Part shown: in pieces, positions 49,451 to 57,454 of the stretch | Numbering within the stretch: the first letter of the stretch is position 1 | Layout: each line of letters starts with the position of its first letter | Assembly (NCBI GenBank): GCA_021287075.1 | Contig: JAJTBD010000010.1 | Span: 62,001 to 126,000, forward strand | DNA: 64,000 nucleotides | Direction: 5' to 3' | Source: Micrococcales bacterium | Lineage (GTDB): Bacteria > Actinomycetota > Actinomycetes > Actinomycetales > Dermatophilaceae | Notes under the pieces: generated by a model | Database searches by the model: none | Told to the model about the DNA's origin: nothing | The model's input: the letters and a program-made list of their open reading frames with translations, nothing else | Program-made: the position numbers and the translations under genes

Positions 49451-51025
49451 ATGAGCGAGCCCGACGAGTCCACCCGCCGACGCGGCGACCTGCCCGACGA
49501 CACCGGCCAGTCCGGTGCCGGTATGCCGCCTGCCCAGCCCGCGCCGGACGCCACGTCCCAGCGGCGCCAGGAGAAGCAGGACAAGCAGGCCGCCCGGGCG
49601 CGCAAGGCCGCCGAGAAGGCCGCGGCCAAGGCGGCTGCCAAGGCGGAGCGGGCCACCGCGGCGTCCCGCCCGGCCGGTGCGGCCGGCCCCGGGCGTCCGG
49701 CGAAGGCCTCGTCGCCGAGGGCCTCGTCCGGGACGTCGGCACGGGTCTCGCTGCCGACCATGCCGACCATGCCCGCCGGGCTCCAGCGGACCATGGCCAC
49801 CACCCGCTCGGGGGTCCAGCGCCGCATCGAGGTCGCCGGCGAGCGCACCCGGCCGGCCTGGGAGCCGCTGCGCCGGGCGCTCGGCTGGATCTCACCGGTC
49901 GGCTGGTCGGTGCTGCTGCTCGGGCTGGTCTCGTGGTGGGCCGGGCAGCGTTTCGGCTGGACCGAGCCGCTGATGATCGCCGCGATGTGCGTGGTCCTCT
50001 TCGTCGTGTGCGTGCTGCTGGCGGTCGGGCGCACCAATGTCACCATCGACACCTTCGTCGACCCGCTGCGGGTGACCGCGGGGGAGCCGGCCACCGGCAA
50101 GGTCGTGGTCACCAACCACTCCCGCCGCGGCATGCTCCCGCTGCTGGTCGAACTGCCCGTCGGGGTCTCGGCCGCCCGCTTCACCCTCCCGCCACTGCGG
50201 GCGGGCAGCACCCACGAGGAGTTCTTCGTCGTGCCCACCGAGCGGCGCGGCGTCATCCCGGTCGGCCCGGCCACCACCGTGCAGGGCGACCCGCTCGGCC
50301 TGGCCCGGCGCACGCTTGAGTGGACCGACACCACCGAGCTCTATGTGCACCCGCGCACCATCCCGATCGAGTCGACCGGCGCCGGCCTGCTGCGCGACCT
50401 CGAGGGCGACACCACCCAGGACCTGTCGATGTCGGACCTGGCCTTCCACGCGCTGCGCGAATACCAGCCCGGCGACGACCGGCGCTATATCCACTGGCGC
50501 AGCTCGGCCAAGGCCGGCCGCCTGCTCGTGCGCCAGTTCCTCGACACCCGGCGCTCCCACATGACGCTGATCGTCGACCCCACCCCCGAGATGTATGCCG
50601 CGGGCGAGGACATGGTCGAGACCGCCATCGAGTGCGGGGCCTCCCTCGCGGTGCGCTCCATCCGCGACGACCACGACACCACCGTCATCTGCGGCCGGCA
50701 GAGCATCTCGCGCTCGTCGGTGCCGCTGACCCTCGATGCCTTCTCGCGCGCCGAGATCGGCGCCGTCGACATCTATGACCAGGCCGGCACCGCGGCCGCG
50801 CTCTCGCCAGACACCTCGATCGTCATCCTCGTCACGGGTGTGCACCGCCCGCTCATCGAGGCCCAGCGGGCGCTGGACCAGTTCGGTCCCGAGGTCGCCA
50901 AGCTGCTGCTCGTCGTCGACGACGCCGAGCAGGTCGGGGTCCGGCCGGCCGGTGGCCTGACCCGGATGACCGTCGGCGAGCTGGCCGACCTGCGCCGGGT
51001 CGTCGTCGGAGGGGTGATCGCATGA
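49451..51025 (+). CDS. DUF58 domain-containing membrane protein
   Basis: 524 residues. The Ala/Lys/Arg-rich cytoplasmic N-terminus (~1-135) precedes two hydrophobic helices (WSVLLLGLVSWWAG and MIAAMCVVLFVVCVLLAV, ~157-195). The DUF58 signature ALREYQPGDDRRYIHWRSSAKAGRLLVRQF is at ~335-365, within a VWA-like fold (HMTLIVDPTPEMYAAG). It partners MoxR in many bacteria. The stop overlaps the next ATG by four bases. Confidence 0.92.
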   Translation: MSEPDESTRRRGDLPDDTGQSGAGMPPAQPAPDATSQRRQEKQDKQAARARKAAEKAAAKAAAKAERATAASRPAGAAGPGRPAKASSPRASSGTSARVSLPTMPTMPAGLQRTMATTRSGVQRRIEVAGERTRPAWEPLRRALGWISPVGWSVLLLGLVSWWAGQRFGWTEPLMIAAMCVVLFVVCVLLAVGRTNVTIDTFVDPLRVTAGEPATGKVVVTNHSRRGMLPLLVELPVGVSAARFTLPPLRAGSTHEEFFVVPTERRGVIPVGPATTVQGDPLGLARRTLEWTDTTELYVHPRTIPIESTGAGLLRDLEGDTTQDLSMSDLAFHALREYQPGDDRRYIHWRSSAKAGRLLVRQFLDTRRSHMTLIVDPTPEMYAAGEDMVETAIECGASLAVRSIRDDHDTTVICGRQSISRSSVPLTLDAFSRAEIGAVDIYDQAGTAAALSPDTSIVILVTGVHRPLIEAQRALDQFGPEVAKLLLVVDDAEQVGVRPAGGLTRMTVGELADLRRVVVGGVIA

Positions 51026-53724
51026 GCGATGAGCAGACCACGCCCCGTCCCGGCCAGGGTGAGCCCGCCGCCGAGGCCACGACCACCGGCCGCGCGGCCA
51101 AGGTCCGGGCCCCCGGCTCGGCCCCGACCCGGATGCGCCTGTCGGGCGCCCAGCAGACCAGCCAGCAGCATGGCGGCCTGGTCCCCTTCCGCGCCGACTG
51201 GATCGACCTGCTCTTCGCGAGCGCCCTGACCGGCATCGCGCTCGTCGGCTTCCGCACCGGCTTCTTCGGCCCGATGTGGATGGTCGCGGCGGTGAGCGGG
51301 CTGGTGCTGGGCCTGGCGATCACCCACCTCACCACGGCATACCGGCTCCCGGCGGTGGCGACCATGCTGGCGCTGGCGGCGGCGTACTTCCTGCTCGGCG
51401 GCCCACTGGCCGTCCGCAACCACCTCATCGGCGTTCTGCCGTCCGGCCGCACCCTCACCGACCTGGCGAGCACCCTCGTGCACGGCTGGAAACGCTGGCT
51501 GACGATGCTCCCGCCCGTCGACGCGGTCGGCCCGCTCGTGGCCCTACCGTTCGTGACCGGTCTGGTCGGTGCGGCCCTCACCTATGGCATCGCACGCCGC
51601 ACCACCAGCCCGTATGCCGTGCTCGTCGCACCGATCTCGCTCATCGGCGCGAGCATCGCGCTCGGCACCCAGCAGCCCGCGGCGCGCCTGCTCCAGGGCG
51701 TCCTCGCCGGTCTGCTCGTCGTGCTGTGGATGGTCGTGCGGGCGATGCGCAACCGCCCGCCGCTTCAGAACGGCGCCGGCCGGACCACCCGCCTGGTGAC
51801 CGCCGTCGTGCTGCTGCTCGTCGCCGGTCTCGTCGGCGCACTCGTGGGCCCGCTGCTCGCGGGTGAGGGCCAGGCCCGCGCCGTCGCCCGCAACGTGGTG
51901 AAACCGCCCTTCGACATCGCCCAGTTCTCCTCGCCGCTGGCCGGCTACCGCAAGTACACCGAGCCCAACCCGGCCAAGCTCTATGACACCCCGCTCCTTC
52001 AGGTCGAGGGGCTGCCCGACGGCGCGCCGCTGCGCTTCGCCACCCTCGACTCCTACGACGGCTCGGTGTGGGGTGCCTCGACGAGGGCCAACGCGGGGCA
52101 GGGGCTGCAGGGCGCGGCATTCCAGCAGGTCGGTGCCCGCATCGCGGCTCGCACCGACGGCGCCCAGAAGACCGTGAAGATCACCGTCCCCGAGGGCGGC
52201 TACTCCGACGTGTGGCTACCGACGCCCGGTGCGGTCTCGGGGGTGTCCTTCTCGGGCCCGCGCGCCGAGCAGCTGGCCGAGCGGGTGTGGCTCAACACCG
52301 GCACCGACACCGCGATCGTCCCCGGCCGGCTCCAGCCCGGCGACAGCGTCACGATGACCGCGGCGATCCCCACGGCCCCCGACGAGACGCTGCCCAAGCA
52401 GCTCGCGCTCGCCGGCGGCACCCTGGTGGGGCAGGACCGGACCGGCTTCCTCGACACCAAGCGCGATGCCTGGTCGGGCCGGTCGGCCGACGCCTGGCAA
52501 CAGGTGGTCTCCGTGGCCCGCTACTTCACCTCGCAGGGCACCTACACCGACGGCGGCACCAAGAACTCCTTCGAGAAGGTCTACCTGCCCGGTCACTCGA
52601 TCGGCCGCCTCGGCCGCTTCGCCGGGTCCACCCAGCTGGCCGGCAACGACGAGCAGTATGCCGCGACGCTCGCGCTCGCGGCCAACAGCATCGGCGTGCC
52701 CACCCGGGTCGTCCTCGGGGCCTTCCCGGAAGGCGGCATCGTCAAGGGCAAGGACGTGCGGGCCTGGGTCGAGGTGCGCACCGCCGCCGGCGAGTGGTAT
52801 CCGATCGCCCCGCGACATCTCGTCCCGGACCGCAACAAGAAGCCCAACCAGCAGCTGTTGAAGTCGGAGGAGCAGCGGGTCGGCGCGCTGGTCCCGCCGC
52901 CGGCGGGCGCCAACCCGCCGAGCGTCCTGCAGGGTCCGGACCAGGCCCAGAACGCCACCAACATCAAGAAGCCGCCGAAGCGCAACCCCTTCGACCCGGC
53001 GGGCTGGCCGCTGTGGCTGAAGATTCTCGTCTTCGGCGTGCTCCTGCCGCTGCTCGTGCTCTATGCCATCTATTGGCTGATCCGCGGCCTGAAGGAGTGG
53101 CGTCGTCGCCGACACCTGCGCCGCGGCCCGCCCGCCGCCCGCATCTCCTATGCCTGGCGCGAGACGATGGCCCACGCCCGCACGCTCGGCCTGGCCGTGC
53201 CCGAGCGCGCCACCCGCCTCGAACAGGCGGCGGTGCTGCGTCAGCAGACCGGGGCCCGGCAGGAGAAGCGCCGCGCCGAGATCACCGACGCGCTCGCCCG
53301 GGCCGAGACGGTGGCCGCCGAGCGCGCCCGCACCAAGGCGCAGCGCCAGGGTGACAAGGCCGCCCAGGCCAAGGCCGCCGGCGTCAGCCTCGACCCCGGC
53401 CCGTCGGTGGCCGAGGCCGAGCAGTCGGCCCGCGAGCGCGCCCGCGCCCGCATGGGCGAGCTGCCCGAGGTGCTCGACCTCGCCCCGCTGGCGACCCGCG
53501 CCAACGCCGAGGTCTTCGGGCCGGCAGCCCCCAGCGAGGAGTCGGCGGCGGCCTATGCCGAGGCGATCTCCGGCCCGCGCCGCGAGCTGCGCAAGGGCGT
53601 CGGCCGCTGGGCCCGGGTCAAGTCCGACCTCAACCTGCGACCGCTCTTCGCCACGGCACCCTCGACCGCGCCCCGCGACGGCCAGCGCCGGCGCCGTCTC
53701 GCCCGGCGCACCCAGCCGGCCTGA
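51022..53724 (+). CDS. Membrane transglutaminase-like protein lacking the catalytic triad
   Basis: 900 residues. The N-terminal membrane domain has about six helices (~55-290), followed by an extracytoplasmic region with a transglutaminase-like core (~500-600), another helix (ILVFGVLLPLLVLYAIYWLI, ~675) and a long charged cytoplasmic tail. In the TgpA-type core the catalytic Cys position (G-x-C-E-x-Y-A) reads GNDEQYA (~541), the His position (HAW) reads RAW (~579) and the Asp position reads YPIAP (~592). I find no cysteine anywhere in the protein, so classical transglutaminase or protease activity is excluded. It is the usual third member of MoxR-DUF58-TGase operons and overlaps DUF58. Confidence 0.88.
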   Translation: MSDEQTTPRPGQGEPAAEATTTGRAAKVRAPGSAPTRMRLSGAQQTSQQHGGLVPFRADWIDLLFASALTGIALVGFRTGFFGPMWMVAAVSGLVLGLAITHLTTAYRLPAVATMLALAAAYFLLGGPLAVRNHLIGVLPSGRTLTDLASTLVHGWKRWLTMLPPVDAVGPLVALPFVTGLVGAALTYGIARRTTSPYAVLVAPISLIGASIALGTQQPAARLLQGVLAGLLVVLWMVVRAMRNRPPLQNGAGRTTRLVTAVVLLLVAGLVGALVGPLLAGEGQARAVARNVVKPPFDIAQFSSPLAGYRKYTEPNPAKLYDTPLLQVEGLPDGAPLRFATLDSYDGSVWGASTRANAGQGLQGAAFQQVGARIAARTDGAQKTVKITVPEGGYSDVWLPTPGAVSGVSFSGPRAEQLAERVWLNTGTDTAIVPGRLQPGDSVTMTAAIPTAPDETLPKQLALAGGTLVGQDRTGFLDTKRDAWSGRSADAWQQVVSVARYFTSQGTYTDGGTKNSFEKVYLPGHSIGRLGRFAGSTQLAGNDEQYAATLALAANSIGVPTRVVLGAFPEGGIVKGKDVRAWVEVRTAAGEWYPIAPRHLVPDRNKKPNQQLLKSEEQRVGALVPPPAGANPPSVLQGPDQAQNATNIKKPPKRNPFDPAGWPLWLKILVFGVLLPLLVLYAIYWLIRGLKEWRRRRHLRRGPPAARISYAWRETMAHARTLGLAVPERATRLEQAAVLRQQTGARQEKRRAEITDALARAETVAAERARTKAQRQGDKAAQAKAAGVSLDPGPSVAEAEQSARERARARMGELPEVLDLAPLATRANAEVFGPAAPSEESAAAYAEAISGPRRELRKGVGRWARVKSDLNLRPLFATAPSTAPRDGQRRRRLARRTQPA

Positions 53725-53744
53725 GCCGGGCTGGGCCGGGCTGG

Positions 53745-53772
53745 GCCGCCGGGGCCGAGCCGGCCCGGCGGC
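53745..53772 (+). terminator. Terminator hairpin after the MoxR-DUF58-TGase operon
   Basis: GCCGCCGGG (53745-53753) pairs with CCCGGCGGC (53764-53772), ten-base loop. It runs directly into a 9-mer copy (53768-53776) and the -10-like CATACT (53772-53777) of the next gene. Confidence 0.65.
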
Positions 53773-53783
53773 ATACTGGAGGC

Positions 53784-55088
53784 ATGTCCTCCCCTGACCT
53801 GCGCCGATCCGGCGACCTGTCCCGCCGCGCCGTCCTGACCGCGGGGGCGGGGGCCGCCTCCGCGGTGGCGCTCGCCGGCTCACCCGCGGCGGCGGCGGCC
53901 GCGCGCCCGGTGCGCCTGCACCGCTGGGACGGGGCCAGTTTCGGCGGCGGCACCTTCTCGGGGATGACGCTCGTCTCGGGCCGGCTGCGGATCGGGACGC
54001 CCAAGTGGACCTGGCGCTACACCGACCCCTTCGGCTCGCGGACCACGCGCACCTACGAGTGCGCCTCCTGGTACTCGCCCTGGGCGAGCGTCGGCTTCGG
54101 CGCGACCGAGGCGGTGCCGCACTGGCGGGCCGGGGCGCCGAGCGGGGCCTTCGTGCAGGTGCTGGTGCGGGCGCGCACCGCCTCCGGCGCGACCACCCGC
54201 TGGTTCAGCGCGGCCCGCTGGGCCTCCTACTGGGGTGGGGTGACGCCGACCTCGGTGCCCGGCCAGTCCGATGCCTATGCCACCCTCGCGACCGACACGC
54301 TGCGCCGGGTCGGGACCCACACCTTCACCCAGCTCCAGGTGCGCGTCGACCTGGCCCGGCCACAGGGCAGCACCCTCGCCCCCGAGGCGTGGGGCGCCGG
54401 CGTGATGGCCTCGGCGGTGCCGACGACCACCACGACCTCCACCCCGATCAGCACCGGGCTCGGGCGCCGACTGGCCGTCCCGGCCTACAGCCAGCAGCTG
54501 CACCGCGGCCACTATCCGGAGTGGAACGGCGGCGGCGAGGCCTGGTGCTCGGCGACGTCGACGGCGATGGTCCTCGACTTCTGGGGCAAGGGCCCGAGCG
54601 CGACCGAGTCGGCGTGGGTGCGCCCCACGCCGCATACCAACCCCCAGGTCGACTACACCGTCCGCCGCGTCTTCGACCACGCCTATGACGGCGCCGGCAA
54701 CTGGCCCTTCAACACCGCGTATGCCGCCTGCCGCGGCCTCGATGCCTTCGTCACCCGCCTGCGCAGCCTGGCCGAGGCCCAGCGCTTCATCGCGGCCGGT
54801 ATCCCGCTGGTGATCTCGACGTCCTTCGCCAACGGGGCCCTCACCGGGGCGGGCTATGGCACCGACGGGCATCTGATGGTGGTGACGGGCTTCACCGCCG
54901 ACGGCCAAGGGGTCCATGTCAACGACCCGGCCTCGCGGCTGCTGGCCAGCAACTCGGCGGTGCCCAACACCTACAAGCGCTCCGAGCTGGAGGCGGCCTG
55001 GGCCCACTCCGGCGGCCTTGCCTATGTCATCCGCCCGGCGAGCGTCGCCCTGCCGGCACCAGCCGTCCCGACCCAGCCGAACTGGTAG
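53784..55088 (+). CDS. Tat-exported C39-like peptidase family protein
   Basis: 434 residues. The N-terminus LSRRAVLTAGAGAASAVALAG is a twin-arginine-type signal with cleavage near AAAAA (~residue 35). The C-terminal ~220 residues look like a papain-fold/C39-like domain: candidate Cys in GGEAWCSATSTAMVL (~250), His in DGHLMVVTGF (~363) and HVNDPAS. A beta-rich N-terminal part precedes it. Substrate unknown; secretion suggests action on the wall or on exported proteins. ATG 53784 follows CATACT by six bases and GGAGG is too close to work, so a leaderless transcript is likely. Confidence 0.82.
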   Translation: MSSPDLRRSGDLSRRAVLTAGAGAASAVALAGSPAAAAAARPVRLHRWDGASFGGGTFSGMTLVSGRLRIGTPKWTWRYTDPFGSRTTRTYECASWYSPWASVGFGATEAVPHWRAGAPSGAFVQVLVRARTASGATTRWFSAARWASYWGGVTPTSVPGQSDAYATLATDTLRRVGTHTFTQLQVRVDLARPQGSTLAPEAWGAGVMASAVPTTTTTSTPISTGLGRRLAVPAYSQQLHRGHYPEWNGGGEAWCSATSTAMVLDFWGKGPSATESAWVRPTPHTNPQVDYTVRRVFDHAYDGAGNWPFNTAYAACRGLDAFVTRLRSLAEAQRFIAAGIPLVISTSFANGALTGAGYGTDGHLMVVTGFTADGQGVHVNDPASRLLASNSAVPNTYKRSELEAAWAHSGGLAYVIRPASVALPAPAVPTQPNW

Positions 55089-55122
55089 GCGGCGAGCCGG
55101 CCCCTCGTGTGAGGATGGCGGC

Positions 55123-55620
55123 ATGGCCAGGTCGGACGCGAGGACCCACGAGATCGACTCGCTCGAGCTGGTCGTCCGGGGCGGCTCGCTGCCGTGGGAC
55201 AGCGGATTCAGCTATCCCACAGTCGATCTCGTGCTCGACGGTCGCCCCCTGCAGGACTGGCTGTCGTCGGTTGAGCGGGCCGCGACCGGGGAGGCCCGTG
55301 ACTATCTCGGTCACCCGATCGGCGCCGACATGCGGGCCCTGCTGATGGGCGAGTGGTCCGGAGACGGGCTTGGTCCGGGCGCGGGCGACCAGGAGGACTT
55401 CGACGGACGCACCGCCCTGCTCGGCTGCACGTGCACCGTCATCGGCTGCGGGCCCTTGTGCGCGCGGATCGTCATCGAGCACGGCACCGTGGCCTGGCGC
55501 CAGCTGGTGCGCTACCGCGGCCCGTACTTCGACTACGGCGATCTGGCCTTCGAGTTCCGTCGCGGCACCTATGAGTCCACCGTCGCCCGCTGGGAGCGGG
55601 ACCACCCGCGCCGCTGGTGA
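55123..55620 (+). CDS. Conserved hypothetical protein
   Basis: 165-residue cytoplasmic-looking protein, not recognised. It has a Cys-rich hydrophobic centre (LLGCTCTVIGCGPLCARIVI, ~105-125), then WRQLVRYRGPYFDYGDLAFEFRR. The N-terminus predicts a beta-hairpin fold. ATG 55123 follows GAGGAT. It is the last gene before the IS30 element. Confidence 0.7.
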   Translation: MARSDARTHEIDSLELVVRGGSLPWDSGFSYPTVDLVLDGRPLQDWLSSVERAATGEARDYLGHPIGADMRALLMGEWSGDGLGPGAGDQEDFDGRTALLGCTCTVIGCGPLCARIVIEHGTVAWRQLVRYRGPYFDYGDLAFEFRRGTYESTVARWERDHPRRW

Positions 55621-55705
55621 TCGGCGCGGGTGCTCGCAGGGTGAGCCGTGTCGGGCACGGGGCTGGGCAGCGGGGTGCGGTGAGCGGTCAGCCGCCCGCT
55701 CAGCC

Positions 55706-57042
55706 AGTCGACTGGCCAGGACACGCCGTCGGCGCCGCGGGTGGATTCAATCGGTGATCGCAACGAGCTGGTTTTTCGGTCTGGTCAGAGTATGTCTGCC
55801 AGGACCTCGGCTGGGGTGAGCCAGCCGAGGGTCTCGCGGGGTCTGGCGTTCAGTCCGGCGGCGACCTGTGCGAGGTCGTCGGCGGTGTGGACGGACAGGT
55901 CGCTGCCTTTGGGGAAGTACTGGCGCAGCAGCCCGTTGGTGTTCTCGTTGGTGCCGCGCTGCCAGGGGGAGGCGGGGTCGCAGAACCAGACGGTCAGGTG
56001 GTTCTCCTCCGCGACGCGGTGATGGGAGCCGACCAGCTCGGCGCCCTGGTCCCAGGTCAGGGACCTCGCCAGGTGGGCCGGCAGGTGGGCCATCTGCGCG
56101 GCGATCTGGTCGGCGACCGACTCGGCGTCGTGGCGTTCGGGCAGGTGCAGCAGGATCACGAACCGGGAGTGGCGCTCGACCAGGGTCCCGATCGCCGATC
56201 GGCTCTTGGGCCCGACGATCAGGTCGCCCTCCCAGTGCCCGGGAACGGTGCGCCCGTCGACGTCCTTGGGGCGGTTGGCGATCAGCAGCTCGCCTGGCAC
56301 CCGCGGGCGGACCGCCTTCGAGCGCGGCGCGCGTCTGGCCCGGCCGGTGCGCAGGGCCTTGTGCAGGTCAGCGCGCAGATGCCCCCGGCCCTGGACATAG
56401 AGCTCGGCATAGATCGTCTCGTGGCTGATGCGCATCTGCTCATCATCGGGATACTCCCGCTGCAGCGCATGGGAGACCTGCACCGGACTGAGCCGGGAGG
56501 GCCCGGACATCTTCTCGGTGACATACCTGACCAGCCGTGGGGAACGGCTCAGCTTGGTCGGCTTCGGCCGCCGCGCCGAGCCCTCGGCCTCCAGCTGCGC
56601 GATCCTGGCCCGGTACGGACGCCACCGCGGGGTCCCGTTGGGCATGGACCCACGCGAGCGTCTGTGGCGGGCCAGCTCACGGCTGATCGTGGACCGGTCC
56701 CGCTCGAGCACCTGCGCGATCCTCGCCTGGGTCTGGTCCTGACCGAGCATCTCCTCGATGACCTCGCGCTCCTCCAACGACAGCCTGTGCCCCGAGGGGG
56801 CCTTCCTGATCCGGATCACCCCGCCACTCTCACGCACCCACCCCTTCGCCGACGCATCCGAGACCCCCACGACCCGCGCCGCCCCGGTCGCATCACCCCC
56901 ATTGCGCTGCCACAACGCCAGCACCGCATCCCGCGTCGCGTTCCCATGCCTCAAAGTCACAACACACCTCCAAAAAGAGTCGTGTTGCGTTCACCCCCTG
57001 AATCCCCCCGCGACCGGCACGGCGTGTCCTGGCCAGTCGACT
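55706..57042. mobile_element. IS30-family insertion sequence
   Basis: A 1,337-base element bounded by long imperfect terminal inverted repeats. The left end starts AGTCGACTGGCCAGGACACG and the right end is its exact complement for the first 23 bases; similarity extends to about 60 bases, with matching GGATTCA and CGCAAC blocks. It encodes one transposase on the minus strand. The outermost AGTCGACT is itself palindromic and present at both ends, so the target duplication cannot be separated from the repeat by eye. It interrupts the gap between a hypothetical gene and the biotin carrier gene without breaking either. Confidence 0.88.
55785..56960 (-). CDS. IS30-family transposase
   Basis: 391 residues, full length. 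The N-terminal HTH region (LSLEEREVIEEMLGQDQTQARIAQVLERDRSTISRELARH) precedes a DDE core: GHWEGDLIVGP (first Asp), LTWDQGAEL (second Asp) and the Glu in PWQRGTNENTNGLLRQYFPKG, all typical of IS30. GTG 56960 has GGAGG six bases upstream. No frameshift or internal stop, so it may be active. An extra N-terminal ~40 residues (LALWQRNGGDATGAARVVGVS) resemble a second HTH. Confidence 0.95.
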   Translation of the reverse strand: MTLRHGNATRDAVLALWQRNGGDATGAARVVGVSDASAKGWVRESGGVIRIRKAPSGHRLSLEEREVIEEMLGQDQTQARIAQVLERDRSTISRELARHRRSRGSMPNGTPRWRPYRARIAQLEAEGSARRPKPTKLSRSPRLVRYVTEKMSGPSRLSPVQVSHALQREYPDDEQMRISHETIYAELYVQGRGHLRADLHKALRTGRARRAPRSKAVRPRVPGELLIANRPKDVDGRTVPGHWEGDLIVGPKSRSAIGTLVERHSRFVILLHLPERHDAESVADQIAAQMAHLPAHLARSLTWDQGAELVGSHHRVAEENHLTVWFCDPASPWQRGTNENTNGLLRQYFPKGSDLSVHTADDLAQVAAGLNARPRETLGWLTPAEVLADIL

Positions 57043-57099
57043 AGCGGGAGGCGGTGGCCAATTCCGCTGTACCCGTGGGTAATCCGTACGATCGCGGGC

Positions 57100-57312
57100 A
57101 TGAGCCATGTCGTCTCCGACCTCGTCGCCAATGTCATGTCGATCGCCGTGTCCGTCGGGGACAGGGTCGAGGTCGGCGACGAGGTCGCGCTCCTGGAGTC
57201 GATGAAGATGGAGATCCCCGTCCTCGCCGAGGAGCCCGGCACCGTGACCGAAGTCAAGGTCGAGGTCGGCGACGTCGTCCAGGAGGGCGACATCCTCGCG
57301 ATCCTCGCCTGA
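57100..57312 (+). CDS. Biotin/lipoyl-binding carrier protein
   Basis: 70 residues forming a single biotinyl domain with the biotinylation site in ESMKMEIPVLAEE (Lys ~residue 35). It resembles small stand-alone actinobacterial biotin carriers such as mycobacterial TB7.3. It would carry CO2 for an acyl-CoA or pyruvate carboxylase encoded elsewhere. ATG 57100 follows TACGAT (57087-57092) by seven bases, suggesting leaderless transcription. The IS30 element lies only 57 bases upstream. Confidence 0.92.
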   Translation: MSHVVSDLVANVMSIAVSVGDRVEVGDEVALLESMKMEIPVLAEEPGTVTEVKVEVGDVVQEGDILAILA

Positions 57313-57385
57313 GCGGCCACCCCCGGTCCGGCCTGCGCAGCTCTCCCTGAGCCGCCCCCACTGCCCGGCCCCACCCCACAGCAGA

Positions 57386-57423
57386 GGTATGCCGCGCCGC
57401 CCGCCTGGGTGGCGCGGCATACC
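57386..57423. terminator. Convergent terminator built from two 9-mers (BCCP/adh)
   Basis: 16-base arms GGTATGCCGCGCCGCC (57386-57401) and its near-complement (57408-57423), one mismatch, six-base loop, between two convergent genes. Each arm begins with the dispersed 9-mer. Confidence 0.85.
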
Positions 57424-57454
57424 CGCGTCTGGCCGGCGAGGGCCTGTGCCCGCC

